In this document: positions 18,045 to 27,332 of the stretch, one piece after another
How positions within the stretch are numbered: position 1 is the first letter of the stretch
How the letters are laid out: each line of letters opens with the position of its first letter
NCBI GenBank assembly: GCA_963664945.1
Contig: OY761822.1
Span: forward strand, 4,774,001 to 4,838,000
Origin: UBA6522 sp963664945
Lineage (GTDB): Bacteria > Pseudomonadota > Gammaproteobacteria > Steroidobacterales > Rariloculaceae
Direction: 5' to 3'
DNA: 64,000 nt
Made by a program: the position numbers and the translations under genes
The notes under the pieces: generated by a model
What the model was told of the DNA's origin: nothing
The model's database searches: none
The model's input: the letters and a program-made list of their open reading frames with translations, nothing else

Positions 18045-19325
18045 TCAAGCCGTATCGCCAACATGCTCGTTGCTCAGATCGCTGCAGTTATAGGGCTCGA
18101 AAGGTATGTCCGCAATCTCCACGGCGTCCTGCCCCGTGTAGCTGCCGTTGAAGTAGGCCGGATCCTCTGCGGCCCAGGAACGCGTCAGGGCACCCGCCTC
18201 ATGGTCGTAGGCAAACCGCTCCACGACATGCATATCGGCGCCGTGCATCACCGCGTTCCGTGTCTCCAGGTAGCCGGGTAGGAAGCCTGTGGTTTCGACG
18301 ACGAGTTCGTCGCCATCCCAGCGCCCGATCGAATGTCCGGCCCGGCTCGGTTCGATCTCCGCCGGGTGCTCATCCATGTCCAGATGGATGACCCTGACGA
18401 TGTCCATGAACCCGTACATGAGCGTGATCCGGCCGTCTTCCTGGACGATGCGATTGACGTGCTGGTCGAACGTCCAGTCGGCGAAAATGTTCACGGCCAT
18501 GCACTGGAACCGGGGATTGTCCTCCCACTGATAGCCGGCGACGGCCGCGGCGCCATGCTCGGTTAGCTGAACCGATACGCCCATGCCCATGGCGTTGCGT
18601 GCCTGTTGGGCGGGACCGGTACCGAGCACATTTTCTCCGCCCAGCAACCGTTGCGGGCGGGCCCAGTCGCCGCCGATGTTGGGGCGACCGCCGGCGAGCC
18701 GAGCAGGCCGCTCGTCCTCGCCGTCGCCGGCAAGACTCTCGGCCGTGAGCTGCTCATACCGTTCCACCGTGACGCCGTTGGCGAAGGTGACGTTGACCAG
18801 GTAACAGGTTTGCGGATCCCGGCGGTCCGGAGAGCCCAGCACATCGATGACAGTGCCCGGACTGAACATGTCCTCGCTCCACCCGGAGCGGCGCAAGACC
18901 GTGGCGGCGCGCAATTCGCAACGCCACGGCGCCACGTCGCCATTGGGCGAGGTGGCGTCGAAGTAGACGTAGGCATGAGGATTGACGAATTCCAGTTCGG
19001 TCACCACGCCGGAGATCTCAAACGTGGTGGACGTATCGAACTGGGCGGTTATGCCGTGATGCGCCGTGGACGAAGCAACCCACCCAAGCGACAGCGCGGC
19101 TGCGATCGCGCTGCCCCTGACCGCGCTGCCCCTGACCGCGCTGCCCCTGACCGCGCTGCCCCTGACCGCGCTGCCCCTGACCGCGCTGCCCCTGACCGCG
19201 CTGCCCCTGACCGCGCTGCCCTTGATCGCGCCGCTCCTGTTCGCGCCGCTCCTGTTCGCGGCCGCCGTTGAATACGACACCCGTTTCGATTCCGTTCGAC
19301 CGGTCATTCCTGTCATCATGGGCAT
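18045..19325 (-). CDS. DUF6152-type secreted protein with N-terminal pentapeptide repeats
   Basis: 426 aa. An unusual N-terminus carries tandem GSAVR pentapeptides (about residues 22-70) before a hydrophobic segment AIAAALSLGWVASSTA and the mature start AHHGITAQFDTS. The DUF6152-like region follows (TFEISGVVTELEFVNPHAYVYF). A C-terminal half (GRWDGDELVVETTGFLPGYL, DPAYFNGSYTG) resembles the product of 29232-30116. The repeats place an arginine every five residues in front of the signal peptide. No start codon occurs between repeats and signal sequence. Function is unknown; periplasmic location is inferred. Confidence 0.75.
   Translation of the reverse strand: MPMMTGMTGRTESKRVSYSTAAANRSGANRSGAIKGSAVRGSAVRGSAVRGSAVRGSAVRGSAVRGSAVRGSAIAAALSLGWVASSTAHHGITAQFDTSTTFEISGVVTELEFVNPHAYVYFDATSPNGDVAPWRCELRAATVLRRSGWSEDMFSPGTVIDVLGSPDRRDPQTCYLVNVTFANGVTVERYEQLTAESLAGDGEDERPARLAGGRPNIGGDWARPQRLLGGENVLGTGPAQQARNAMGMGVSVQLTEHGAAAVAGYQWEDNPRFQCMAVNIFADWTFDQHVNRIVQEDGRITLMYGFMDIVRVIHLDMDEHPAEIEPSRAGHSIGRWDGDELVVETTGFLPGYLETRNAVMHGADMHVVERFAYDHEAGALTRSWAAEDPAYFNGSYTGQDAVEIADIPFEPYNCSDLSNEHVGDTA
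19111..19260 (-). repeat. 15-bp coding tandem repeat
   Basis: Ten 15-bp units: seven identical (19111-19215), one diverged (19216-19230), then two identical units of a variant (19231-19260). They lie in frame in the DUF6152 gene and encode GSAVR, GSAIK and SGANR-type pentapeptides. The identity of the central seven implies recent slippage. Confidence 0.95.
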
Positions 19326-19483
19326 ACCCGCCTCCCTTTCAGCGTCGGCAAACCATTCATCACCATCCGTCAGCAGTCTACAATCCGGGTCGTGCTTTGT
19401 CTGCGCGGCGAGCCCGCCCTGGACAACGTGGTTCCTGAAGATTGTTCAAGGGACCGAAGCTGAAACCCGACAAGGAGCCAATC

Positions 19484-20473
19484 GTGGAAACAGTCCTCAA
19501 ACTACGGAAGACCCAACCGGGAATTGTCTTCAGTGTGCTTGCCGCGTTCGTCGCAGCGTTGCCTGTGTCCGGTGTCGCGCAGGACCGGACACTCGATGTG
19601 ACGCTGCTCGGCACGGGCGACCCCGTGCCGCGCGTCGACCGTTTCGGACCCTCCATCCTGGTGGAGGCCGGGCCCTACCGGCTGCTGTTCGACGCAGGCC
19701 GCGGCGCGTCCCAACGCCTGACGCAACTCGACATCTCCCTTGGCGATATCGACGCAGTCTTCATCACGCACTTTCACTCCGATCACCTGTCCGGACTTCC
19801 CGATATCTGGCTCACCGGCTGGCTCCCGCCGCCGTTCGGCCGTCGAGATCAGCCGTTGCGCGTGATCGGGCCCGAGGGCCTCTCGGGCATCCTCGACGGT
19901 CTCAGGCAGGCCTTCGACCCCGACATCCAGATCCGCCTCGTGGACGAGCAGTTGCCTCCACAGGGCATTGAATTCGATGTCAGTGAGTATTCCGCTGATG
20001 GCATCGTATTCGACGAGGAGGGCGTGACGGTCACAGCGTTCGCCGTGGACCACGGTCAGTACATCAAGCCGTCCTACGGTTATCGCGTGGACCATGCGGG
20101 CCGCTCGGTGGTCATGTCGGGCGATACCCGGTTCGACGAAAACCTTATCGAGGCCGCCCGGGGAACGGATGTCGTCATCCACGAAGTGGCCGCCGCGCGG
20201 GAGGAAATGCTGGCGTTCGACGAGCGGATACAACTGATTCTGGATCACCACACAACACCCGAGGAAGCCGGCATCGTATTCGACCGCGTCGGCCCGAAGC
20301 TGGCACTGTACAGCCACCTGACGCTGCTGGGCAGCCCGGACTCACCCGAGGTGACGCTGGAAGAACTGATTCAGCGGACCCGCACGAACTACGCCGGACG
20401 CCTGCTGGTCGGCGAGGACCTGATGCGCATCGAGATCGGCGAGGCGGTCAGCGTGCACCGCTTTCCGTACTGA
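19484..20473 (+). CDS. Secreted metallo-beta-lactamase-fold hydrolase
   Basis: 329 aa from GTG 19484, chosen because AAGGAG lies 7 bp upstream; a TTG at 19442 is the alternative. A signal peptide ends at PVSGVAQD. The MBL metal motif is FITHFHSDHLSGLPD, with a later Asp in VVMSGDTRFDEN and a His in LYSHLTLLG. The layout resembles RNase Z/arylsulfatase-AtsA-like hydrolases (LGTGDPVPRVDRFGPSILVE). A periplasmic sulfatase or esterase is more likely than an RNase, given the signal peptide and the nearby sulfur-ester genes. Confidence 0.82.
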   Translation: METVLKLRKTQPGIVFSVLAAFVAALPVSGVAQDRTLDVTLLGTGDPVPRVDRFGPSILVEAGPYRLLFDAGRGASQRLTQLDISLGDIDAVFITHFHSDHLSGLPDIWLTGWLPPPFGRRDQPLRVIGPEGLSGILDGLRQAFDPDIQIRLVDEQLPPQGIEFDVSEYSADGIVFDEEGVTVTAFAVDHGQYIKPSYGYRVDHAGRSVVMSGDTRFDENLIEAARGTDVVIHEVAAAREEMLAFDERIQLILDHHTTPEEAGIVFDRVGPKLALYSHLTLLGSPDSPEVTLEELIQRTRTNYAGRLLVGEDLMRIEIGEAVSVHRFPY

Positions 20474-20491
20474 TCGCCGGGGCGAAAACCG

Positions 20492-22066
20492 CTAGTCGAT
20501 TTGCGGGGCGTCCGGCTCCTGTGTCCACAACTCCGTGATCTTGCCCATGGGCGTCAGGTCCCTGCCTTCAAACCCCGGGTAGTCCGGCGGGTAGCGCACG
20601 CACTTGAACAGCGAGTTGTACCGTTCGCCGGCCGCGTCGCTCATGATCGTGTGGATGCCGTAGTTGTCGCCGGTACGGTCGCCAACCGGGCTGATGTATT
20701 CCCACACGACCTCGCCCTCGGGGGTGACTTCAAAGAGGTGCCCGTTGGCGCCCGAGCAAACCAGCGTGTTGCCGTTGGGCAGTCGTTGCAGGCCGGAGAT
20801 GTAGCGGCTGTAAAACGCTGTCGGCAGGGTTGACTGAAAGCTCCAGACGATTTGATTGGATACGAGTTGGCCTGCGCCCATGCCGGGTGACACCAGATCG
20901 TGTCCGGCTTCCATCTCCGGGACGTACACGCCGTTTTCCATGGGGCCGTCGTAGGGGTTGAACTCGATCACGGACGAGAAAGTCACCCCAAGCTGCCGCG
21001 AGCCGTTGTTGTAGATCAGCATGTTGCCGGCGCCGGGAAGGTTGTCGCCCATGCCGATTTCCCGCTCCCGGACCCACTGGATGTCGTGGGTGAAGAAAAC
21101 CTGCTGATGCCCGTTGGTGCTGGACTGGCCTTCGTTGATCGATCTCGGGCACTCGCCCGCATCGTAGACGCACGGATTGCCCCAGCGGTGCAGGAAGTCG
21201 CCTGCGTCGCTTGCCGCCAGCGCGATGCTTGCCTCCGGATCCCCCGGCACGAACGTGCCGCCGTGATCGATGACGTAGGACTCGCTGAAAGTCGAGTTGT
21301 TGATCGCGATGTGGTCGAGCGTCTCGTTGTAATCCAGGGAGTTGATGTGAATCCAGTCGCCGCTGGCGCCGTTGGCGAAATTGGGATCCATCTTTCCCGG
21401 GTGCTCGCCGATCACACCGTAGTTGGGCAGCTTGTCGTTGACGTCCTGAACCAGGTGGTCGGTGATGTTCCACTCCCAGATCACGTTGCCGTCGATGTCG
21501 ACCTCCACCACGCCGTCGGGGATTGAGGTGTAGTCGTCCCGCCTGGCGGGATCGACCCCCAGCGCGATAGCCTGCTCGTGAGCTATCGCCTTCGAGGCGA
21601 CATACAGCAGCGTTCGTGCCTGAAGCTTCGGATTCCAGATCATGCGAAAGTCGTGGTGGGGGGTATAGCCCGGACGCTCTTCGTCATGCTCCCAGATCAC
21701 CTCGCCGTCCCAATCGTAGAGCTGGTAGATCGCGCCGCTCATGCCACCGCGGCCGACCCGGTCGATAGCGCCCCGCAGCAGCGTGCCGTCCTCCAGCAGC
21801 CGCGCATGCTTCTCGACGGCTTCGGCCCCGGGAGTCACCCAGCCCTCCGGGTACGGCCAGTAGTGCACGACGTTGCCGTGCATGTCGATCAGGTAGGTGT
21901 TACGGCCGCGAAACGGACTGAACAGCGTGTAGCCCGGAGACGCCTTGGCGGGATCGTACTGAATCAGTTCGGTCGGCACCTGAAACACCGCGTAGGCGAT
22001 CGCCCAGCCGCCAAGCCCCGCCGCGAAGACCGCCAATCCGGCCAGAGAATTCTTTCTTGTCAACAT
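20492..22066 (-). CDS. Arylsulfotransferase-family (ASST) protein
   Basis: 524 aa from ATG 22066, with AGGAG 7 bp upstream. One N-terminal transmembrane or signal segment (LAGLAVFAAGLGGWAIAYAVF). The rest is a beta-propeller of the arylsulfotransferase type: YLIDMHGNVVHYWPYPEG, VIWEHDEERPGYTPHHDF, DWIHINSLDYNETLDHIAIN, IVWSFQ, LPNGNTLVCSGANGHLFEVT. ASST enzymes transfer sulfate between phenols in the periplasm through a catalytic His. Several His residues in the HHDF and DWIHIN loops are candidates, but I cannot confirm activity. Confidence 0.75.
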   Translation of the reverse strand: MLTRKNSLAGLAVFAAGLGGWAIAYAVFQVPTELIQYDPAKASPGYTLFSPFRGRNTYLIDMHGNVVHYWPYPEGWVTPGAEAVEKHARLLEDGTLLRGAIDRVGRGGMSGAIYQLYDWDGEVIWEHDEERPGYTPHHDFRMIWNPKLQARTLLYVASKAIAHEQAIALGVDPARRDDYTSIPDGVVEVDIDGNVIWEWNITDHLVQDVNDKLPNYGVIGEHPGKMDPNFANGASGDWIHINSLDYNETLDHIAINNSTFSESYVIDHGGTFVPGDPEASIALAASDAGDFLHRWGNPCVYDAGECPRSINEGQSSTNGHQQVFFTHDIQWVREREIGMGDNLPGAGNMLIYNNGSRQLGVTFSSVIEFNPYDGPMENGVYVPEMEAGHDLVSPGMGAGQLVSNQIVWSFQSTLPTAFYSRYISGLQRLPNGNTLVCSGANGHLFEVTPEGEVVWEYISPVGDRTGDNYGIHTIMSDAAGERYNSLFKCVRYPPDYPGFEGRDLTPMGKITELWTQEPDAPQID

Positions 22067-22086
22067 TTCGCTTCTCCTATCCTGGT

Positions 22087-22129
22087 GCTGCGTCAACCTG
22101 ATGATGTGACATTATCAGGTTGACGCAGC
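22087..22129. promoter_or_regulatory. Perfect 16-bp inverted repeat between divergent genes
   Basis: Arms at 22087-22102 and 22114-22129 are exact reverse complements with an 11-bp spacer. It sits 20 bp upstream of the arylsulfotransferase start and about 185 bp before the divergent amidohydrolase. No T tract follows, so an operator or attenuator is more likely than a terminator. Confidence 0.55.
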
Positions 22130-22312
22130 GCTAGACCGATTGTCTCCTATCCGGGTAGGAATCATCCCGCGATTTCGGTTCACTATTGTCAAACGCGCCC
22201 CATGATAGTCTTTTCCGTGAAGCGTATCCTGCCGCATCCGGCGAACTGTGGGGCGGTCTTTCGATTCACCGACGATACATCTGGCCGACGCGTGGCCAGG
22301 AGGGCGATCAAT

Positions 22313-24016
22313 ATGGCAAACCACCGGAATATCCTTACGCGATGCATCGTCGGTCGATCGGCCGTCTTCGGCGGGGCGGTCTTCCGATCAATGCCGCGGG
22401 ACTTTTTCCACGCGCTGGCAGGCCTGTTGCTGATGACCGCGGGACCCGCCGGTGCACAGGATACGGCAGAATGCGCCACCCGCGACCTCGCGCTCGTCAA
22501 CGGCGTGATTCACACCATGGACGAACAGGGGTCGATCGTCTCGTCGGTGCTCATGGAGGCCGGACGGTTCACGGCGCTGGATCCCGACCCCGGCACATTC
22601 GACGATTGCACGGACGTGATCGACGTGCAGGGCCGCACGGTGATTCCGGGCCTGATCGACAATCACGTCCACTACATCCGGATTGCCAATCGTCCCGGTC
22701 ATGACCTGCGGGCGCTGGAAGTGACCTTTACGGTGGACGCTGCGTTGCAGGCGATCCGGGGCAAGGCGGCGGCCGTACCCGAGGGAGCGCTGATCACCAC
22801 CATCGGCGGCATCAGGCGCACACAATGGCAGGAGCAGCGCTTCCCGACACTCGCGGAGCTTGACGCGGCTGCGCCCGGCAATCCCGTCTACCTTTCCGAA
22901 CGCGGCGCCGGCCCCGGTCAGACCAATTCCGCCGCGCGCGACCTGCTCCGCGGGCTGGGGGTCCCGGTAACCGACGCCGGCGAAATCGCAGCGGGTGCGG
23001 ATACGGCCTTGGCATACGATGTCCTGGCTGCCGACCTGACCGACGAAGACCGCAAGCGCCAGATGCTGGGCGTGGCCAATCACGCGCTCTCCGTTGGCCT
23101 GACCGCCGTCATGGACATGTCCGGAACGGTCCCCGGCGTAGGCTTCATCGACCAGACCAACGGCTACGACTTCTTTCTCGACCTGGTGCGCGAGGGTACC
23201 CACAAGGTTCGCACGCGAATCTACTTCCCGGGTCTGGACGAGGACGCGGAACTCACGCAACTCATGGGATATCTCGACAACAAGTGGCCCGATTACGGCC
23301 CGGAGATGGCGAAGATCGTCGGCATCGGCGAGTGGTCGGTGGGACGCTCGCTGTTCAACGAACAACCGCTGGGAGAAGCCGCGAGACTGGCCCAGCGGCG
23401 GATCGCCGAGCGGGGCTGGACCTACCACCAGCACATGCACTCGCCGGAGGAAATCGACGCCCACCTGGATGTCTGGGAGGCACTGAACGAGCAGTTCGAC
23501 CTCGCATCCATGCGCTGGACCCCCGGGCATCTCAGTTTCATCACGCCCGAACTCATCGAAAGGGCCAGGATCATGGGTCTCGGGCTCGGTGTACACGGCC
23601 AGCGCTACCACGCCGGCGGCATGGGCGGCCCGCCCTGGCGCACGGTTGTCGAGAGCGGCCTGGTGGCGGTCGGCGCCGGTTCCGACGGCGCCCGGATCAA
23701 TACGCTCAACCCCTGGTGCATGATTTACTACATGGTCACCGGGCGAGACGTGTCGGGAGAACTGATCAACGACGGCCAGCAAATCAGCCGGGAGCAGGCG
23801 GTCCGGCTCTATGCCTCGCACGAGCAGGGTTGGTTCACGAACGAAGACGATCTGCTCGGCGGCATCGGCGTCGGCCGGTTCGCCGATCTTGCGGTGTTGA
23901 GCGACAATGTATTCGATCCGGATGCAGTGCCGGTGGAACAGATCCGGCACATGAATTCGGTCCTGACAGTGGTTGCTGGCGAAGTCGTGTATGACGCCGG
24001 TGTTATTGAGCGGTGA
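22313..24016 (+). CDS. Secreted amidohydrolase (YtcJ-like)
   Basis: 567 aa from ATG 22313, chosen because AGGAGGG lies 8 bp upstream; an ATG at 22391 would give a tidier signal peptide (DFFHALAGLLLMTAGPAGAQD). It is a metal-dependent amidohydrolase of the YtcJ class: ALVNGVIHTMDEQG, then the metal motif VIPGLIDNHVHYIRI, a YHQHMHSPEE His cluster, VGAGSDGARINTLNPW with the catalytic Asp, and GRFADLAVLSDNVFD at the end. The substrate is unknown. It diverges from the arylsulfotransferase gene. Confidence 0.85.
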   Translation: MANHRNILTRCIVGRSAVFGGAVFRSMPRDFFHALAGLLLMTAGPAGAQDTAECATRDLALVNGVIHTMDEQGSIVSSVLMEAGRFTALDPDPGTFDDCTDVIDVQGRTVIPGLIDNHVHYIRIANRPGHDLRALEVTFTVDAALQAIRGKAAAVPEGALITTIGGIRRTQWQEQRFPTLAELDAAAPGNPVYLSERGAGPGQTNSAARDLLRGLGVPVTDAGEIAAGADTALAYDVLAADLTDEDRKRQMLGVANHALSVGLTAVMDMSGTVPGVGFIDQTNGYDFFLDLVREGTHKVRTRIYFPGLDEDAELTQLMGYLDNKWPDYGPEMAKIVGIGEWSVGRSLFNEQPLGEAARLAQRRIAERGWTYHQHMHSPEEIDAHLDVWEALNEQFDLASMRWTPGHLSFITPELIERARIMGLGLGVHGQRYHAGGMGGPPWRTVVESGLVAVGAGSDGARINTLNPWCMIYYMVTGRDVSGELINDGQQISREQAVRLYASHEQGWFTNEDDLLGGIGVGRFADLAVLSDNVFDPDAVPVEQIRHMNSVLTVVAGEVVYDAGVIER

Positions 24017-24098
24017 TATCCGTGCGGCTCCGTGTGGTTGCTTGCCGGGCTGTTCGATAGGTTTAAAAGGGAAAAATCTCCGCACGAGGGAATAGTGC

Positions 24099-25369
24099 AT
24101 GGAAGACTGGACAGAGTTTTTGCCCGGTAAGATGGTGTTCCTTAAGTCCGACCCTTCAAAAAGAGGTGCAGTTGTCGGCGTATTGCCAGGCGAATCCGAA
24201 ACTCGGGTACAAGTTTTTGCGAATGAAGGAACTCAGACGTACTACGGATCCCAATTAAGAATCGAGGGCAGTCCCGCCGGCGCTCGGTTTCTTTCCCACG
24301 AGCGGTTCCACGCCTATTTGACCGCCCTGCAAATACGCCATCCCGGCCTTTCGACCCTCTATTCGCTCAACGCGGCGCGCATTGATTTCATCCCCTACCA
24401 GTTTCGCCCGGTCCTCAAATTCATCCGCTCGGACCGTCCACGCCTGCTTATTGCCGACGGCGTCGGCGTCGGCAAAACCATTGAGGCCGGACTGATATTA
24501 CGGGAACTTCAGGCCCGGCGGGAAATCGAATCCATTCTCATTATCTGCCCGCGTCCATTGGTGACAGAACGCAAACGGGAACGGGAGATGAGACGCTTTG
24601 ACGAGCGTTTCACCCATCTGGACGGAAACACACTATGACGACGATTCGACGCCAAGCCGCCAGTTGCCTGTACGGACTCGCTCCTTTCCTTGAGGACATC
24701 CTGAATCGCCGCCTCGACGAACTGGAATGGGAGGAGGCAGACGATACAGGACGGGTTCCGGCAGGCGGTACCGTCCGCGCAATCCGATCGCAGATTCAAG
24801 CCATCCTCGATCAAGCCCATATCCTTGATCCGTACGATCCGAAATTGGAAGCGCTTCGCAAGATCATCTAGGATAAGCAAGCCGTTCCCAACAACAAAAT
24901 CATGTTGTTCAGAAGCTTTCGGCATACGCTTGCATATAAGGAGGACTTGGTACTCAAGCCGAACACCTCAGCGAAAGAACTAACGACACACCTCTACCGC
25001 TTGCTCGAAGAAGCGGTGGGCACGACGGATATAGATCAAGGAAGCCACACTTCTACCGCGCAGAACGAATTGGATATCGAACATCACGCACTGTGGTCCG
25101 ACGCGCGTACACGGCACCAATACAGAACCGGGGAGCTGGTTGCGTATCGCAAGGAAAGTCTGTCAATCAGCGATCGGGCCCGGATGGCGCTGCTGGAAAA
25201 CCAACTGGAACAGGCCAACAACGACAACATCCGCCGAATGCGCCAGTCGCAAATCGCGACGGCCCAAGCAGATTTCTAGCGGCGTATTCTGGACTTGGAC
25301 AAAGCCATTGATAGAGCGGATATTGTCGCCTCGCCCGTCGCGTACGGAGTTTTGCGCATTGAGGAATAG
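24099..25369 (+). pseudogene. Gutted helicase-family defence ATPase
   Basis: Three collinear remnants of one large SNF2-type helicase. 24099-24636 is the N-terminus with Walker A GVGVGKTIEAGLIL and IICPRPLVTERKREREM. It then jumps straight to mid-protein sequence (FLEDILNRRLDELEWEEAD) that ends at a stop near 24871. 24902-25279 is the distal part (NELDIEHHALWSDARTRHQY, ARMALLENQLEQAN), stopped by TAG 25277, after which DLDKAIDRADIV continues to 25369. Large internal deletions and at least two stops make it non-functional. Confidence 0.8.
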
Positions 25370-25382
25370 GGAGGAGAAAGCA

Positions 25383-25880
25383 GTGAATAAACAGCTAGTT
25401 GATTCTGCTTTGGTATACCTTGAAACGACCGTGGTGAGTTATCTTACCGCCAATCCAAGCCGCAACGTCGTCGTAGCAGGGCATCAGCAATCGACACGGG
25501 AGTGGTGGGACAATAGAAAGCAGAAGTTTCGGGTTGTTGCCTCACAACTCGTGCTCCAGGAAGCGAGCAGAGGCGATTCGGAGGCAGCCGAGCGCAGGCT
25601 CGATATTTTGCGGGCAGTGGACTTGATTGAAATCACTCCGGACGCAGCGGCTTTGGCACGTGCATTTATTGAGAACGGAGTAGTTCCCGAGACTTCGCTT
25701 GAAGACGCCTTGCACGTTGCCGTCGCCGTGACTAATGGATGCAACTACCTGATGACATGGAACTTCCGCCATCTGGCAGGCGCGGGGGTCAGGGCGCGAA
25801 TTGAGGCGTTCTGCCAAAATGAAGGATACGAACCGACGATCATATGTACGCCGGAGGAACTCTTGGAGGATGAAGTATGA
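25383..25880 (+). CDS. PIN-domain toxin (VapC-like)
   Basis: 165 aa from GTG 25383, with GGGAGGAG upstream; no ATG fits the conserved start VYLETTVVSYL. The PIN pattern is visible: an early acidic LETT in place of the usual first Asp, LVLQEASRGD with an acidic residue, and a distal SLEDALHVAVA carrying the usual Asp pair, then CNYLMTWNFRHL. PIN toxins cleave RNA. The downstream gene overlaps by 4 bp, the usual arrangement for a toxin-antitoxin pair. The frame is intact between two pseudogenes. Confidence 0.75.
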   Translation: MNKQLVDSALVYLETTVVSYLTANPSRNVVVAGHQQSTREWWDNRKQKFRVVASQLVLQEASRGDSEAAERRLDILRAVDLIEITPDAAALARAFIENGVVPETSLEDALHVAVAVTNGCNYLMTWNFRHLAGAGVRARIEAFCQNEGYEPTIICTPEELLEDEV

Positions 25881-26059
25881 AGAACGACCCTATCGTCACG
25901 GAAGTGCGGCGAATCAGGCGCGAGCACGCTGCGCGGTTCAAGTTCGACTTGGACCTGATCGTAGAAGATCTCAAAACGCAAGAGCAGGGGAGCGGGCGAT
26001 CATATCTCAACTTACCGCCACGCCGTATGAAACAGCGATCTCGAGGCGAAACGTGCTAG
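25877..26059 (+). CDS. Putative antitoxin partner of the PIN protein
   Basis: 60 aa, overlapping the PIN gene by ATGA. MKNDPIVTEVRRIRREHAARF and FDLDLIVEDLKTQEQGSG resemble short helical antitoxins found next to this PIN type, which usually end soon after a LPPRR motif. Here the tail runs on (MKQRSRGETC), so the 3' end may be altered. No DNA-binding domain is obvious. Confidence 0.6.
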   Translation: MKNDPIVTEVRRIRREHAARFKFDLDLIVEDLKTQEQGSGRSYLNLPPRRMKQRSRGETC

Positions 26060-26119
26060 ACCAACCCAGAGCCATCAGCGCTGACGATCATACACGTTCC
26101 AGAAATCTGAAAAGACGCG

Positions 26120-27332
26120 ATGACCTTTGAAGAGTTACGAAAGAAGCGGCTGCGATGGGTTGAGGCGAACCGTGAAAACAATTTCGAGGATGGCATTAGA
26201 CGCTTGCTGACCGATCTCTATCCGGATAACGCGCATTTCATTTACGAACTACTTCAAAATGCCGAGGATGCTCATGCCACAGCGGTTAGGTTCACCGTAA
26301 CGGGAGAGGGCGTAGAATTTGAGCACGACGGGAAACACCTTTTCACTCTGTCGGATGTAGAGTCGATTACGGGCATTGGCTTAGGTAAGAAGAGAGACGA
26401 CCCAACCAATGTCGGCAAGTTCGGTATTGGATTCAAGGCCGTATTTGCTTACACGGAGACACCCGAAATCGCATCGGGCCCATTTCATTTTCGCATTCGT
26501 GATTTGGTTGTTCCCGATGCGGAAAAATTAAAATATCTCACACTTAACCACTATGAAACCCGCTTCTTCCTTTCTTTCGATAATCCAAAAAGTCTCCCAA
26601 GTGGACGCGCGAAGAAATAGAAAAAAACCTTCGAAATCTCAATGAAGGTGCGCTGCTGTTCCTCAGCAATATTCGAAAAATAGAGTACTTTCTCCCTGAT
26701 TCATCTCTGGGATTTCTGAAGCGAGAATCAGAAGAAAACAACCGAATCGGAATTCTTGTTAAGCATCCTGAAGATTTGGGTCCTGCCGCAGCTTTTTTCT
26801 CAGATTTTCGAAGACCGTCAATATTAGGGGAAAAATACTCACAGCCTCTATGGGCAAAGAACCCTTCCCCGCGAAACCGGCGAGGGCGTGACTTTCTTTC
26901 CATGCTTCGTATTTCTCAATGGACAACAGAAGAGCTTGTAGATGAGTTGTCTGTTAGCTCTAGAAAAACAGTGAAATGGTTATCGGAAAAACCTCTTGAA
27001 TGGTACACGAAACTTTACGGATTGCTTGGGGATTTTCTTTCCAATGCGCCGCAATATCCACGTTCTATTGAACTGGAGCGTAGGAAGAAATTATCAAAGC
27101 TCTGCATTGTCCGCTGTAACGATGGCGAAATGAGAGTTGGATGTGAATGCTACTTCCCAAGCGATGACGTGGAACACAATGAAGATTTTCCTTGCGTCGT
27201 CAGGGAAGTCTATTCGGCTGAAAACCAACGGGAACGAGACAAAGCACGAAAGTTTCTTGAAAAAATAGGTGTTAGAGAAGTTAATGAAGTCGAACGAGTC
27301 AAACTAAATTTAAAACAACGACACTCGATAGA
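26120..27332 (+). pseudogene. Sacsin-like GHKL ATPase (frameshifted, truncated)
   Basis: The first 155 codons give an Hsp90/histidine-kinase-type ATP site: FIYELLQNAEDAHA (N box), then KFGIGFKAVFAYTETPEI (G box). A one-base change near 26587 shifts the frame; the protein continues as SPKWTREEIEKNLRNLNEGA. An internal deletion is likely near 26790-26880. The homologous tail (GRDFLSMLRISQWTTEELVDEL, IGVREVNEVERV) is cut at about 27332, where a PQQ-dehydrogenase fragment abuts. AT-richer than its neighbours. Such ATPases recur in defence islands. Confidence 0.75.

Noticed and set aside
19111..19260. CRISPR array
   Set aside because: The units are contiguous 15-mers without spacers and keep a reading frame. 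The 12-bp repeat at 63086 was rejected for the same reason.
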